Assembly: GCA_934167785.1 (NCBI GenBank)
Contig: CAKPLX010000010.1
Coordinates: forward strand, 1 to 32,822
Length of the DNA: 32,822 nucleotides
Reading direction: 5' to 3'
Source: an uncultured Bacilli bacterium
GTDB taxonomy: Bacteria; Bacillota_I; Bacilli_A; RF39; UBA660
The translations under genes and the position numbers were made by a program. Below the pieces are notes generated by a model. The model was given only the letters and a program-made list of their open reading frames with translations, had not been told where the DNA came from and did not search any database. This document shows, in pieces, positions 18,396-27,009 of the stretch. The first letter of the stretch is position 1. Each line of letters starts with the position of its first letter.

Positions 18396-19083
18396 ATTCT
18401 TCTCCAGTATTATTGAATGCGTCAGATATTCCTTTAGATACATCAGAGTATTTTTGAACGGCTTTATTAATTTGTCCTTGGAGAGAATCTTCACCATCAG
18501 TAAGATATTTGAAAATTTTGTGAATTTCACTACTTACCTTTACAAAACAAGATTGTAAAGCATCTGCTTGACCATGTCCAAGAAATGCTGTTTCAGCCTC
18601 TAATCCTTCTGCTAAGCTTTCTAAATCTGATCTAATGTCATCCTCCACTTCAGTTAAACTACTAGCAATAGTTTCAGCTTGTCCTTCATCAATTGTAACA
18701 CTTCCACCATTATCAGATTGAATATCTGATACATTCAAATCTAACTCAACAGAATCTATAGCAGGTAAACTTGGTGCTTCACCACCTGTGTTTTCTGCCC
18801 AGTTTTTTCCAGCACTTTCTACAGCTCCTCTAAAAGCATCAAAAGCAGCAGTAATATTTTCACCTGAAGCTTTTACAGTTTCAGCGAATCCTTCAAAAAA
18901 AGTAACAGCTTCTGGTGCATACCATACACTTGACATAGGTACAACTATATCACTATGTAATCTTTCTACAATACCATCTCCTGCTTGTGAAGCAATATTA
19001 TTAATTACATCTCTTAAAGAATTTACTTGTTCACAATTATATCCTGAAATTTCTCCTCCAGAACCCCAACCGAATAATTTCAT
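18394..19083 (-). CDS. Tandem WXG100-like secreted protein
   Basis: 229 residues. The first 95 look like a WXG100 helical hairpin with W54 in the turn (VWYAPEAVTFFEGF). The second half has a matching hairpin with a related turn (FLGHGQADALQSCF) near residues 167-180. An acidic linker joins them. This suggests two ESAT-6-type units fused in one chain, replacing the usual dimer. WXG100 proteins are substrates and co-secretion partners of EssC-type systems, lack signal peptides and act after export or as targeting partners. A very strong AGAAGGAGG ribosome site implies high expression, as usual for WXG100 genes. A short inverted repeat (19118-19139) lies in its leader. The transposase fragment separates it from essC-yukD. 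Confidence 0.7.
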   Translation of the reverse strand: MKLFGWGSGGEISGYNCEQVNSLRDVINNIASQAGDGIVERLHSDIVVPMSSVWYAPEAVTFFEGFAETVKASGENITAAFDAFRGAVESAGKNWAENTGGEAPSLPAIDSVELDLNVSDIQSDNGGSVTIDEGQAETIASSLTEVEDDIRSDLESLAEGLEAETAFLGHGQADALQSCFVKVSSEIHKIFKYLTDGEDSLQGQINKAVQKYSDVSKGISDAFNNTGEE

Positions 19084-19117
19084 ATTCTTTCCTCCTTCTA
19101 CTATTTGTAAGTTCTTT

Positions 19118-19139
19118 ACTACAAAGCTTATTTTGTAGT
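19118..19139. repeat. Inverted repeat in the tandem WXG leader
   Basis: ACTACAAA and TTTGTAGT pair perfectly around six bases, about 35 bases upstream of the start at 19083. No T tract follows on either side, so this is more likely an operator or mRNA-stability hairpin than a terminator. Confidence 0.4.
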
Positions 19140-19267
19140 TAATTAAATTAAATCAAAAAAAACAAAAAAAAGCAACCTTTTCCGTAAAAATATAAGGATA
19201 AAATCATAAATTGTGCGTTTGAATAAAAAATGATAAAATATCTTTATGAGAAATAGAGGTATTTTAT

Positions 19268-19843
19268 ATGAGTAGAAAATCTGATTTATTAAATAATATT
19301 GGAGAAAAATTATCCAATATAAATATTAATATTGAAAATATTGATTTAAATGCTTTAGTTGAATTAAAAGAAGAGTTATTAAATACAAGTGATGAAAGGC
19401 ATCAAAGCTATACAATACATTCAATGATAGATATTTTTATGATTACTTTTTTTGCTATTTTATCTGATTGTGATGAATGGGTACAAATCGAAATGTTTGC
19501 AAGAAAGCATTATGATTGGTTTAAAAAAATTTTATCTTTAAATGCTGGTATACCAAAAGCGGTAACTTTTAAAAGAGTTATGTCTGTAATTAACCCTAAC
19601 GAAGTAGAGTCAATTTTAGTAAACTTTCTTTTAAAAATGCTTAAGCAATATCAAAATATTTTAAATGATAAATCTAAATATAGTAACGAAAAAGACGTTT
19701 ATGCAATGGATGGAAAAAAATGTAATTCTTCAGGAAGAAATAGTTCAAAAACTAGAGAAATAAAATCTATTCAGGCAATGAGTATTTATTCAAATAATTT
19801 TAAAAAAAATTGTATTATAGAAGAAGTATCAAAAAAAAGATAG
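19268..19843 (+). pseudogene. ISAs1-family transposase, N-terminal half
   Basis: 191 residues matching the first half of ISAs1-type DDE transposases (usually about 370): an N-terminal helical domain (HSMIDIFMITFFAILSDCDEW), the segment IPKAVTFKRVMSVINP, and AMDGKKC with the first catalytic Asp of the family's DGK motif. The remaining catalytic residues and the C-terminal half are absent. The last codons coincide with the terminator of the essC-yukD block, so the 3' half was deleted up to that point. ATG 19268 has GAGGT upstream. It runs opposite to all neighbours and separates essC-yukD from the tandem WXG gene. It cannot move by itself. Confidence 0.8.
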
Positions 19844-19859
19844 ACTTAATCATCTATCT
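19831..19859 (-). terminator. Terminator of the essC-yukD block
   Basis: On the minus strand AGATAGA and TCTATCT form a seven-pair stem with an eight-base loop, followed by eight T. The same bases encode the last codons and stop of the truncated transposase on the other strand. Confidence 0.6.
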
Positions 19860-19868
19860 CCTTGACTG

Positions 19869-19905
19869 AACTGTAACTTTTTTTCATTGCAATGAATATA
19901 CAGTT
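19869..19905. repeat. Nested inverted repeat after the yukD-like gene
   Basis: AACTGTA (19869-19875) and TACAGTT (19899-19905) enclose the palindrome TTCATTGCAATGAA (19883-19896). It lies between the yukD-like stop and the terminator. It may be a second 3' hairpin or the remains of an insertion-sequence end. Confidence 0.4.
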
Positions 19906-19922
19906 AAAATCCCTTTCTTATC

Positions 19923-20228
19923 TCATTTTATTATTGTCATATTATTAACAGATAATCCATTGGCAGTTTTTTCTGTTAATAATACTAATTCACTAGCATT
20001 TCTTATATCAGTATTTAAAACTATTGCATTATTAGAATATATTAAATTTGTTGATTTATCTATTAAAACATATTCCCTATTCATATCCAAAGATTCACCA
20101 GTTAAATCATTTATTGATTTTACAATTAATTTTTTTACTTTCCAAATTACTTCATTAACTGGGATAAATAAATCAAATGAACAATTTATTTCTGGAACTA
20201 TCAATTTTACTAGAACTTTATTCCTCAT
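19923..20228 (-). CDS. esaB: YukD/EsaB ubiquitin-like type VII protein
   Basis: About 101 residues with the pattern of the small ubiquitin-fold EsaB/YukD family (about 80): a first strand LVKLIVPE, FDLFIPVNEVIWKVKKLIV as strand and helix, and NNAIVLNTDIRNASELVLL as the last strands, plus a short extra tail. EsaB is a cytoplasmic part or regulator of type VIIb secretion. The start is ambiguous: ATG at 20228 lies nine bases after AGGAG, while ATG at 20234 is only three bases from it, so I prefer 20228. The gene begins inside the last codons of essC, an 11-base overlap that indicates coupled translation. A terminator follows. Confidence 0.65.
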   Translation of the reverse strand: MRNKVLVKLIVPEINCSFDLFIPVNEVIWKVKKLIVKSINDLTGESLDMNREYVLIDKSTNLIYSNNAIVLNTDIRNASELVLLTEKTANGLSVNNMTIIK

Positions 20229-23200
20229 CTTCATCTTCTCCTTGTAACATATCATTAAATTCCAATACTTTCATGAGTTCAGCAGTACTTTCTTTAATGC
20301 AAAATCCATAATTATTACTATATTTTGCTGTATGTTCTTTAGTAACTTTTGATAATCTGAAATTTTGTTGCTCTCCAAATCCATTTCCTATCCATATTCC
20401 ATCAGAATTGTTCTTAACTTGTGAATACCATTTATCTAAATCTAACAATTTTAAGTTTTTAGAACTATCCGAAAATATCATATTACTATTTTCACTTTTT
20501 TTAATTAAAGTAAATAATTCTTCCACTTTCTTTATATTATCAATTTTAGTTTTTATCTTTTCCAATCCATAAAAGACATACACAATTCTGTATTGATTAT
20601 TTACATTTTGATTTTTTTCAAAATCAATAAATTGATCAAAAACTAACTCAAAATTATTGTCAAAATATTTAATATTTGCTTTTTCTTTTGCAGTAGGCAA
20701 TAATTGTGCAATATCTACAAAAAATGTTATAACATTTGGAATTTTAGAAAATATCATCAATAATGAATCCATAAATGAATTAACCTTATCTAATTTGTTA
20801 GAAGTAATTGTCGTGCTTTTAAACGCAGTAAAATCATATTTAAGTACTTTTAATGAATTTTTAGATACTCCAATTGGTACTTTTTGTATTGTTGTTATTT
20901 TTCCTCCAATAATGTCCAATGTAACTTTTTCAGGTAAAGATGGAATAGCTTTTGCTAAAGTTTTATTAATTTCTTTTAACCGTTTAGCTACTGCACCTAC
21001 ATATTCATTAATATCGTGTCCTTCCTCAACGATAGATGCCGTTTGAAATTCATGAATTCCCTCATTATATGCTAATCCTCTCCCCAATATATCACGAGGT
21101 TTTATATGACATTTCATATTAAATGACCCATAATAATCTGATGGATCTGTTAAATGTAGTGCATACCTAGTTTCAAAACATTGTCCTACCCGCCTTCCTA
21201 ATACTGAAGGAGCATTACAAGTAATAAATAAATATATACCATATCTACTACAATCTCTACCAATTGATGCTATATCCTCATATATATCATTGTATATTTC
21301 CAAAATTGCATCATAATTATTTAATATAAATAATATTTGTGACAATTTTTCTTGATTTTTACTATTATAATTATCTAAAGACCCTCCAAAAGATGCTAAT
21401 AATTTTTTTCGATTTTTTATTTCATTTGTAATTAATTTAAATAGATTCTTAATTTTTTCATCTTCACCCATGTATACCATTCCACCAACTTGCGGAAAAG
21501 CATTAAACATTCTCAATGCTTCTGAACCATAATCAACTGCATAAATATTAATTTCTTCAGCACTATGTAATATACAAGCCGAATATATTATCGAGCTTAT
21601 TAAACCTTCCCTTTCCAACTCGTCAGTACCAAATATAGCAACATTTCCATTCTTTTTGCAAGAATATAACAATAATCCTTGTTCTTGCTTTTCTGGTGCA
21701 TCATATTCTCCAATTATTGCGTTTACATCATACGAAATTGGTTTAATATTATATTTTTTTACTAAATTATCTATTAATATAATTGGCTCAATGTTATTTA
21801 ACCATAATCTTTTAGCACGCTTATTACTAATGTTAGATACTTCAATTATACTTTTCATTATAGCTGCTAATTGTTCTCCTTGTGCTTCTATTTTGATATT
21901 ATTACCAGCTTGAATGCTTTTTATAAAATCACCAGTATCATCTATAAAATTAATACTCTTATCAATCTGTTTAATTATTTTTTCTGATGGATAATATTTA
22001 GCTCCACACCATCCAGATTGTCCTAAGGCAAAGTATTCATCATAACCAACTTGTAAATAGAACCTTCCTGTTTGTTTCAAAGCTGCTGCATCAGGTCTTT
22101 TTAACATTTCTTTACTATCTGCTGCATCATTAACTTTCAAACATACCCTAAATTTAGTATTTGACCAAATTTGATCATTGACAACACCACTAGGTTTTTG
22201 TGTTGCAAGAATTAAATGAACACCTAAACTTCTACCAATACGAGCAACACTAATTAAATTGTCCATAAAATCAGGTTGTTGGCTTTTTAACTCTGCAAAT
22301 TCATCACATATTATAAATAAATGTGGAACAGGTTCTGTTAATCTGCCCTCTTTAAAGTATCTTTGATATTTATATATATCTATAGTACTTTCTCCCAAAG
22401 CATCTCTAGCTTCATTAAACATCTTTTGACGCCTTTTTACTTCACTATCAATACTTACTAAAGTTCTATCCATTTCAGCTTTATCCAAATTTGTAATTGT
22501 ACCTGCTAAATGTGGCAGCGAAACGCCTGTTGTTTTATTTTCAAAAGCTAATGCAAGACCACCACCTTTGTAGTCTATTAAAATAAACGCAACATCATCT
22601 GGACTATAATTAATTGCCATTGATAATATATATGTAATTATAAATTCCGATTTACCACTACCAGTTGTTCCAGCAATTAAACCATGAGGTCCATGAAATT
22701 TTTCGTGTAAGTCCAAATACATTAATTTACCATCTTCTCCAACACCAACTTCTGCTTTTAAACTTGTTGTTGAATCATTTGTATCCCATCTATTCATTAT
22801 ATTTAATTGTTCAACCCTACCCACTTTTTCCATTTCTAAAAAAGTAATTGCATCTGGTAGTTGTTTATTTCCTTCTTGAAACTCAATAGGAATATTAGAT
22901 AACCTTTTAGAAATAGCCATCATATTAATTCCATAATTTATTTCATCCTTAAAATTAATTTGTTCTTGTTGTTCAAATGAGTTTATTAAAATAGATGAGA
23001 TATTTTCAGATAAATTTATAAAATTATTACATTTACTTGGTAACTTATTTAATGAATCTTCTAAAATTAATAAACTAAATCCTAAATTGGCATCTAATTC
23101 TGTCATTGTTTTGATGAAATTATGTCTTTTTATCGAATCATAATCATCTACAATCATAATATAATGAGGTTTAAATAAATTTGCTCCATCAGCGGCTAAT

Positions 23201-24789
23201 TGTACTCTATTTTGAATTTCAACATTTAAAAAATCACATATTCTTTTTGCACTATCATAATTCGTAGAAAAAAATCTAAAACTTTTATCATTTGAAAACG
23301 AATGATTAAGATATTTTATATAATCCCATTTATCCTCATTTTTTTCATTAGTAAAAACAACTAATTTAATATCATCATAACTATAAAATGTTATCAATTG
23401 TAATATAATATTATTTAATAATCCATAACATTTATTATTTAATCCCATAAATGCAGTTATTTTATTTTTGTAAAAAGAATATCCTAATGGTACATTTTTA
23501 ATATATTTATATTTTTCAACTAACGCATCAGATTTTTTTCTTAATTCATCTTCATTAATTGTAAAACCTTCTTCTGGATAGTTAACTTTAACATCTAAAA
23601 GTTCATCACCAGTTCCAATTCTAACTTCTAAAAAATCATTTTGATCAATTCTTTTATCCCAAAAATTAATTTTTGCTGTCTTTATTATCGATAAACATTG
23701 TTCAACAGGAATTAAATTTTCAATGAGAATATTTCTTTGTAATTTTTCCACAGCCACTAATTCTTCTTCTTTATCTTTTAAATAATTAGTATATTTTTCA
23801 ATGAGTTCTTTCTTTAAGCTTTCTTTTAACCTTTTATTAAAAATTTTAGTTAACGTAGGCCATAATAACATTGACATTAACATTGCACCTGACGAAGCTA
23901 ATTGTGGCCATGCTTGTTGTATAGTAGTTACACCAGATTGAATTTTACTAACTGTATTTATAACCATCACTAAGGATATTACTCCCATTGTCATCATTGG
24001 TCCTATGGTCAATATTAACGGCATTCGATCTTCACCTTCTTGCTTAGGTGGTGGACTTAAAGTAATTATTTTTGTTTGAATTATTCTTCTTATTCTTGGT
24101 GCTTTAGAAAAATATTGTTCTTTCGTATATAATTCAAGATCTTTTATTTCTCTATCTACTGGGTCAGAATCGTTAATTATTTGTATTGAATCTAAATTAG
24201 CAGAATTAAGATTTAATTTTACTTTATTCATCGGATTATTTATTAATATCGTTCCATTTAATACTAATATTTCTAATCCATATATATTAATAAAATCTCC
24301 ACTATTAATATAGTACTCTTTAAAATTATTTATAACATTATTTATGTAAATACTTTTATTACTTATTTTGGTCAAAATTATTTTTCCATCTTTTAATGTA
24401 AGGGATGCACAACTACCATCTAATAATTTACAATCAAAATAGACATTACAATTTTCATCATTACCAACAATAATATTTAAATTATCCTTATATGAATATG
24501 CCATAAAAGTATCATCAAATAACTCTGAAACATAAATTAAATAATCCGTTTTATTCTTTTCAATAACATAATAATTATTTGATATTAATGGTATAGAATT
24601 TGATACACTGCCATTTGAAATAACAGCTGCTTCAGTCGTAGAATATAAATACCACTGCCCATTTTCAGCAACAATATTGATTAATTTTGCTTCTTCTTCA
24701 GGATTTTCATCAAAACTAAAACTACCTAAAACTTTTTTTGGTATAATAAATGTTAGTATTTTATTATCTAAATATAAATATATCTTCAT
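20218..24789 (-). CDS. essC: Type VII secretion ATPase EssC
   Basis: EssC is the membrane motor that drives export of WXG100 and LXG-type proteins. At 1523 residues it is close to Staphylococcus EssC (about 1480). Residues 1-200 look like the two N-terminal FHA-type domains. Two membrane helices lie near 260-283 and 290-312. The first FtsK/SpoIIIE ATPase has Walker A GTTGSGKS at 707-714, Walker B FILIDYKGGG with D739, and HLFIICDEFAELK. The second nucleotide-binding domain near residue 1046 reads GTDELEREG where a Walker A is expected, so it is degenerate, as in many EssC proteins. The acidic C-terminus encodes the ribosome site of the yukD-like gene. An extended -10 promoter precedes it. Confidence 0.93.
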   Translation of the reverse strand: MKIYLYLDNKILTFIIPKKVLGSFSFDENPEEEAKLINIVAENGQWYLYSTTEAAVISNGSVSNSIPLISNNYYVIEKNKTDYLIYVSELFDDTFMAYSYKDNLNIIVGNDENCNVYFDCKLLDGSCASLTLKDGKIILTKISNKSIYINNVINNFKEYYINSGDFINIYGLEILVLNGTILINNPMNKVKLNLNSANLDSIQIINDSDPVDREIKDLELYTKEQYFSKAPRIRRIIQTKIITLSPPPKQEGEDRMPLILTIGPMMTMGVISLVMVINTVSKIQSGVTTIQQAWPQLASSGAMLMSMLLWPTLTKIFNKRLKESLKKELIEKYTNYLKDKEEELVAVEKLQRNILIENLIPVEQCLSIIKTAKINFWDKRIDQNDFLEVRIGTGDELLDVKVNYPEEGFTINEDELRKKSDALVEKYKYIKNVPLGYSFYKNKITAFMGLNNKCYGLLNNIILQLITFYSYDDIKLVVFTNEKNEDKWDYIKYLNHSFSNDKSFRFFSTNYDSAKRICDFLNVEIQNRVQLAADGANLFKPHYIMIVDDYDSIKRHNFIKTMTELDANLGFSLLILEDSLNKLPSKCNNFINLSENISSILINSFEQQEQINFKDEINYGINMMAISKRLSNIPIEFQEGNKQLPDAITFLEMEKVGRVEQLNIMNRWDTNDSTTSLKAEVGVGEDGKLMYLDLHEKFHGPHGLIAGTTGSGKSEFIITYILSMAINYSPDDVAFILIDYKGGGLALAFENKTTGVSLPHLAGTITNLDKAEMDRTLVSIDSEVKRRQKMFNEARDALGESTIDIYKYQRYFKEGRLTEPVPHLFIICDEFAELKSQQPDFMDNLISVARIGRSLGVHLILATQKPSGVVNDQIWSNTKFRVCLKVNDAADSKEMLKRPDAAALKQTGRFYLQVGYDEYFALGQSGWCGAKYYPSEKIIKQIDKSINFIDDTGDFIKSIQAGNNIKIEAQGEQLAAIMKSIIEVSNISNKRAKRLWLNNIEPIILIDNLVKKYNIKPISYDVNAIIGEYDAPEKQEQGLLLYSCKKNGNVAIFGTDELEREGLISSIIYSACILHSAEEINIYAVDYGSEALRMFNAFPQVGGMVYMGEDEKIKNLFKLITNEIKNRKKLLASFGGSLDNYNSKNQEKLSQILFILNNYDAILEIYNDIYEDIASIGRDCSRYGIYLFITCNAPSVLGRRVGQCFETRYALHLTDPSDYYGSFNMKCHIKPRDILGRGLAYNEGIHEFQTASIVEEGHDINEYVGAVAKRLKEINKTLAKAIPSLPEKVTLDIIGGKITTIQKVPIGVSKNSLKVLKYDFTAFKSTTITSNKLDKVNSFMDSLLMIFSKIPNVITFFVDIAQLLPTAKEKANIKYFDNNFELVFDQFIDFEKNQNVNNQYRIVYVFYGLEKIKTKIDNIKKVEELFTLIKKSENSNMIFSDSSKNLKLLDLDKWYSQVKNNSDGIWIGNGFGEQQNFRLSKVTKEHTAKYSNNYGFCIKESTAELMKVLEFNDMLQGEDEDEE

Positions 24790-24816
24790 ATCCTATCAAC
24801 CTCTATCTTTTGTCTT

Positions 24817-24825
24817 ATTATAACA
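24817..24825 (-). promoter_or_regulatory. Extended -10 promoter of essC
   Basis: TGTTATAAT reads on the minus strand about 30 bases upstream of the essC ATG. The TGn plus TATAAT form compensates for the lack of a clear -35 element. Confidence 0.55.
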
Positions 24826-24872
24826 TACGAACAAGTATTTATATATATTTTTTTGAATAGTTTATAAAAAAA

Positions 24873-25718
24873 TTATTTAATGTTCCTTTTTTCAAAATTT
24901 TGTGTATAAAATTCATTTTTTCTTATTTTTCTTAATATCTCCTGTGGAGTGTAATATTTAAACAATTCTTGATTAAAATCATACATTTTCAAATCTTCTA
25001 AAGCATATGTTTCTTGAATATTAGCTGATAATTTTATTAATCTTTTAGAAATATCAAATTTTAAAAAACGATTATCAAGTCTAGCACTATTTACAAATCT
25101 TGTTCGATCAAGTGCATCCGCATCTTTTAATATTTCAGAAATTTTTCTAGTTTTTTCTAATTGTTTACTATCTATTCCATTTTTTATAGCAATTAAACTA
25201 AACACCCTTTCTTCATTCAAAGACTTTCTATGTATCTCATGAAATTCTATTGCAGTTGCTACAATATTTAAATCTTCCTTTGATATTATATTTGATAATC
25301 TTTCTCTAGCAATTATAGAGCTAAAATATGCATGTTCTTGTTCATTTTCTTCAGTACGACCAACATCATGATATTTTGCAGCTATTAATAATAAATTCAA
25401 ATCATGTTCATTTAATAAACTTTCTCCTATAATTATTGAATACAACAATACGTCTAATATATGTCTTTGACCATGTGCTTTCATATTTTTATTTATTTCT
25501 TCTGAATATATTTCATTTTCAAACTTCAAAAGAACATCAATCAAATTATTCAATTCTAACATTTTAATAACATCACTTGAATTTATTTGACTATTTTTGA
25601 AAACCTCATTTAAATATTTGTAATCACTTTTGTAAAATTGTACAGCGTTATCTTCAATTTTTTTTGTTAATATTGAATAAACAGAATAATCTGGTATAAA
25701 TACACTTTTAAATCCCAT
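24873..25718 (-). CDS. HD-domain predicted metal-dependent phosphohydrolase
   Basis: 281 residues. The HD signature is visible: H82 and H86 (HGQRH), H117-D118 (AAKYHDVGR), H129 (EQEHAYFSS), H160 (EFHEIH) and D199/D201 (LKDADALDRTRF). This set of metal ligands is typical of HD phosphohydrolases acting on nucleotides or related phosphoesters; the substrate is not evident. No signal peptide or membrane helix is seen, so it is cytoplasmic. ATG 25718 has AAGGAG at good spacing. It precedes essC by 83 bases on the same strand, but essC has its own promoter, so it may be a passenger or regulator. No such protein belongs to the known type VIIb core. Confidence 0.75.
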   Translation of the reverse strand: MGFKSVFIPDYSVYSILTKKIEDNAVQFYKSDYKYLNEVFKNSQINSSDVIKMLELNNLIDVLLKFENEIYSEEINKNMKAHGQRHILDVLLYSIIIGESLLNEHDLNLLLIAAKYHDVGRTEENEQEHAYFSSIIARERLSNIISKEDLNIVATAIEFHEIHRKSLNEERVFSLIAIKNGIDSKQLEKTRKISEILKDADALDRTRFVNSARLDNRFLKFDISKRLIKLSANIQETYALEDLKMYDFNQELFKYYTPQEILRKIRKNEFYTQNFEKRNIK

Positions 25719-25798
25719 CTTTATTTTCTCCTTTTTTGGTGATATTTTAATTGTTGCTTAAATAAAATTAATATAAAATATACTAGCAAAAAATAAAT

Positions 25799-25813
25799 TA
25801 ACGCGTTGCGTTA
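25799..25813. repeat. GC-rich perfect inverted repeat upstream of the HD gene
   Basis: TAACGC, GTT, GCGTTA: a 6-3-6 perfect inverted repeat in otherwise AT-only sequence, about 80 bases upstream of the HD-domain start. It could be an operator or part of the island junction. Confidence 0.4.
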
Positions 25814-25846
25814 GTAAAATTTTATTTATGATATAGAAAAATCATT

Positions 25847-25937
25847 GGTTCTCTTTATAGGTTACATTTTATTAGTATTGACTTGTTTAAATTTCTTTAT
25901 CAAAATTTTGGTTACATCAACTATTTGACAAAGAACC
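25847..25937. mobile_element. 91-bp element with ISL3-like ends
   Basis: GGTTCT on the left and AGAACC on the right are inverted ends. Read inward on the minus strand, the right end is GGTTCTTTGTCAAATAG, which resembles the terminal repeats of ISL3-family insertion sequences of Firmicutes. GGTTACAT occurs twice inside (25860-25867, 25910-25917). No transposase is present. I see no matching 8-base target duplication, so this may be a MITE-like derivative or fused IS ends. It interrupts the decayed gene at 25921-26310. Confidence 0.5.
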
Positions 25938-26310
25938 AGTAAATAAACAAAGGCATTTCTGAATTAACATAAATATCTTTAAAAGTAATTTTCTCATCAT
26001 CTAAATTGGATTGATACCTCTCTCTAAATTTTTTAGGTACTACCAACTTAAATAACACATTAGCCTTCCTTAATCATCAATAGAATACATTTAAACATTT
26101 TTAATTTTTGATAAACTATAATCTAAATTTAATATTTTTTCTAAATCCCATGTATGATTTTGATTAAGACTCGATATATTAATAGTATTTACATCAAAGC
26201 CTTGCATTACCAAATTTTCTTTTACAAGATCAAAGTATCCTATATGATCTTTATTTTCTCTCAGAAAAGGCACTCCTAAAGAATTAATTCCACAAAATAA
26301 ATCAATCTTC
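25921..26310 (-). pseudogene. Broken gene, probably SGNH/GDSL hydrolase-like
   Basis: Two minus-strand pieces in different frames. The first (about 26310 down to the stop at 26091) starts KIDLFCGINSLGVPF and contains LNQNHTWDLEKILN; no clear ATG is seen, but AGGAGTG lies just upstream. The second (26073-25921) reads FKLVVPKKFRERYQ and KDIYVNSEMPLFIY. Both recall, from memory, N-terminal and middle parts of an SGNH/GDSL hydrolase-like family of this type of organism. The reading is then cut by the ISL3-like element. A frameshift or deletion near 26074-26090 plus the insertion have destroyed it, and the C-terminal half is missing. It begins right after the Panacea gene, so the two were probably one operon. 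Confidence 0.5.
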
Positions 26311-26322
26311 CCTATTTCACTC

Positions 26323-26838
26323 CTAATCAGACTTGTTAATCATCTTTTTTCTATATTCATCCAAACTATATATCTTAGCCTTTGCAACCGGTTTATCTTC
26401 TTGTTTTTTTTCTAAATACTTAGAAATATTATCCCTACTAATTACCTTAGAATCACTAGAATAATAAGCATTTTTCCATGCATCCTGTGAAAGTATTCGT
26501 TTTAAAAGAAGTGTAGAAGAATACTTTCCAACATCCATAATTACATCATCAATAATATCTTTGTCTTCTTCCCTAATTGGATAAATTTTTCGATTAAAAA
26601 CCATCGAATAAGGAATCATAGAAGAACCATAAGAAAAATATTTTTGATAAACTAAAGGAACCATAACACCAAAATCAACTGCAATAATATCCTCTGAAAA
26701 ACATAAAGCCTCTTTTTCAATTAAAAATTTCATTTGAACAAAATAAAGCAATTTTTGAAGTTTTAAATTACTAACAAAATAACCATTACCATTACAATAA
26801 GCAATAATATAACAAGCAATTAAAAAAACATCATACAT
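26323..26838 (-). CDS. Panacea (SocA-like, DUF4065) domain protein
   Basis: 171 residues. The core matches the Panacea/SocA domain: ISNLKLQ-type segment VSNLKLQKLLYFVQMKFL, then DIIAVDFGVMVPLVYQKY and YGSSMIP. Panacea proteins are antitoxin-like or proteolysis-adaptor-like (SocA in Caulobacter delivers SocB to ClpXP); many chromosomal copies have no known toxin. A charged tail (KPVAKAKIYSLDEYRKK) follows the domain. The partner gene would be the broken gene just downstream, but that does not look like a known toxin. The start is unusual: the best-spaced ATG after AAGGAG opens a four-codon ORF (MKNV) that overlaps the ATG used here, which lies 13 bases from the ribosome site. Confidence 0.75.
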   Translation of the reverse strand: MYDVFLIACYIIAYCNGNGYFVSNLKLQKLLYFVQMKFLIEKEALCFSEDIIAVDFGVMVPLVYQKYFSYGSSMIPYSMVFNRKIYPIREEDKDIIDDVIMDVGKYSSTLLLKRILSQDAWKNAYYSSDSKVISRDNISKYLEKKQEDKPVAKAKIYSLDEYRKKMINKSD

Positions 26839-26969
26839 TTTTCATGTACATCTCCTTCTTAAGTAACACTATTGTACCTTAATTTAAAAAAAAGCACAAC
26901 CAATATCAATAATAAAAAATAAAATCTCTTTAAACTAGGTATTAATAACACATTTTTACCACCTACCAA

Positions 26970-26982
26970 CATAAACTATAAT
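26970..26982 (+). promoter_or_regulatory. Possible sporulation promoter of the coat protein gene
   Basis: CATAAACTA fits the CATAnnnTA -10 pattern of sigma-E/sigma-K promoters, 28 bases before the coat gene start. TATAAT (26977-26982) overlaps it, so a vegetative promoter is also possible. The -35 region does not decide between them. Confidence 0.4.
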
Positions 26983-27009
26983 GAAATTAATAATAAAGGG
27001 GTGGAGAAA

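Larger units (their letters stand above)
4925..25937. mobile_element. Putative integrated island carrying a type VII secretion locus
   Basis: The segment is bounded on the left by an integrase remnant and clustered repeats against the uvrB leader. On the right is a short ISL3-like element inside a broken chromosomal-type gene. Between them lie the secretion, effector, candidate immunity and transposase-fragment genes, while the flanks hold housekeeping and sporulation genes. The limits are approximate: no matching direct repeat was found on both sides, so the outer boundaries and the insertion mechanism are inferred. With its integrase truncated, the element looks fixed in place. Confidence 0.5.

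Noticed and set aside
22690..22715. TTCGTGTAA inside essC as a right-hand attachment copy
   Set aside because: It lies within conserved ATPase coding sequence and is only a nine-base match, so coincidence is likely.
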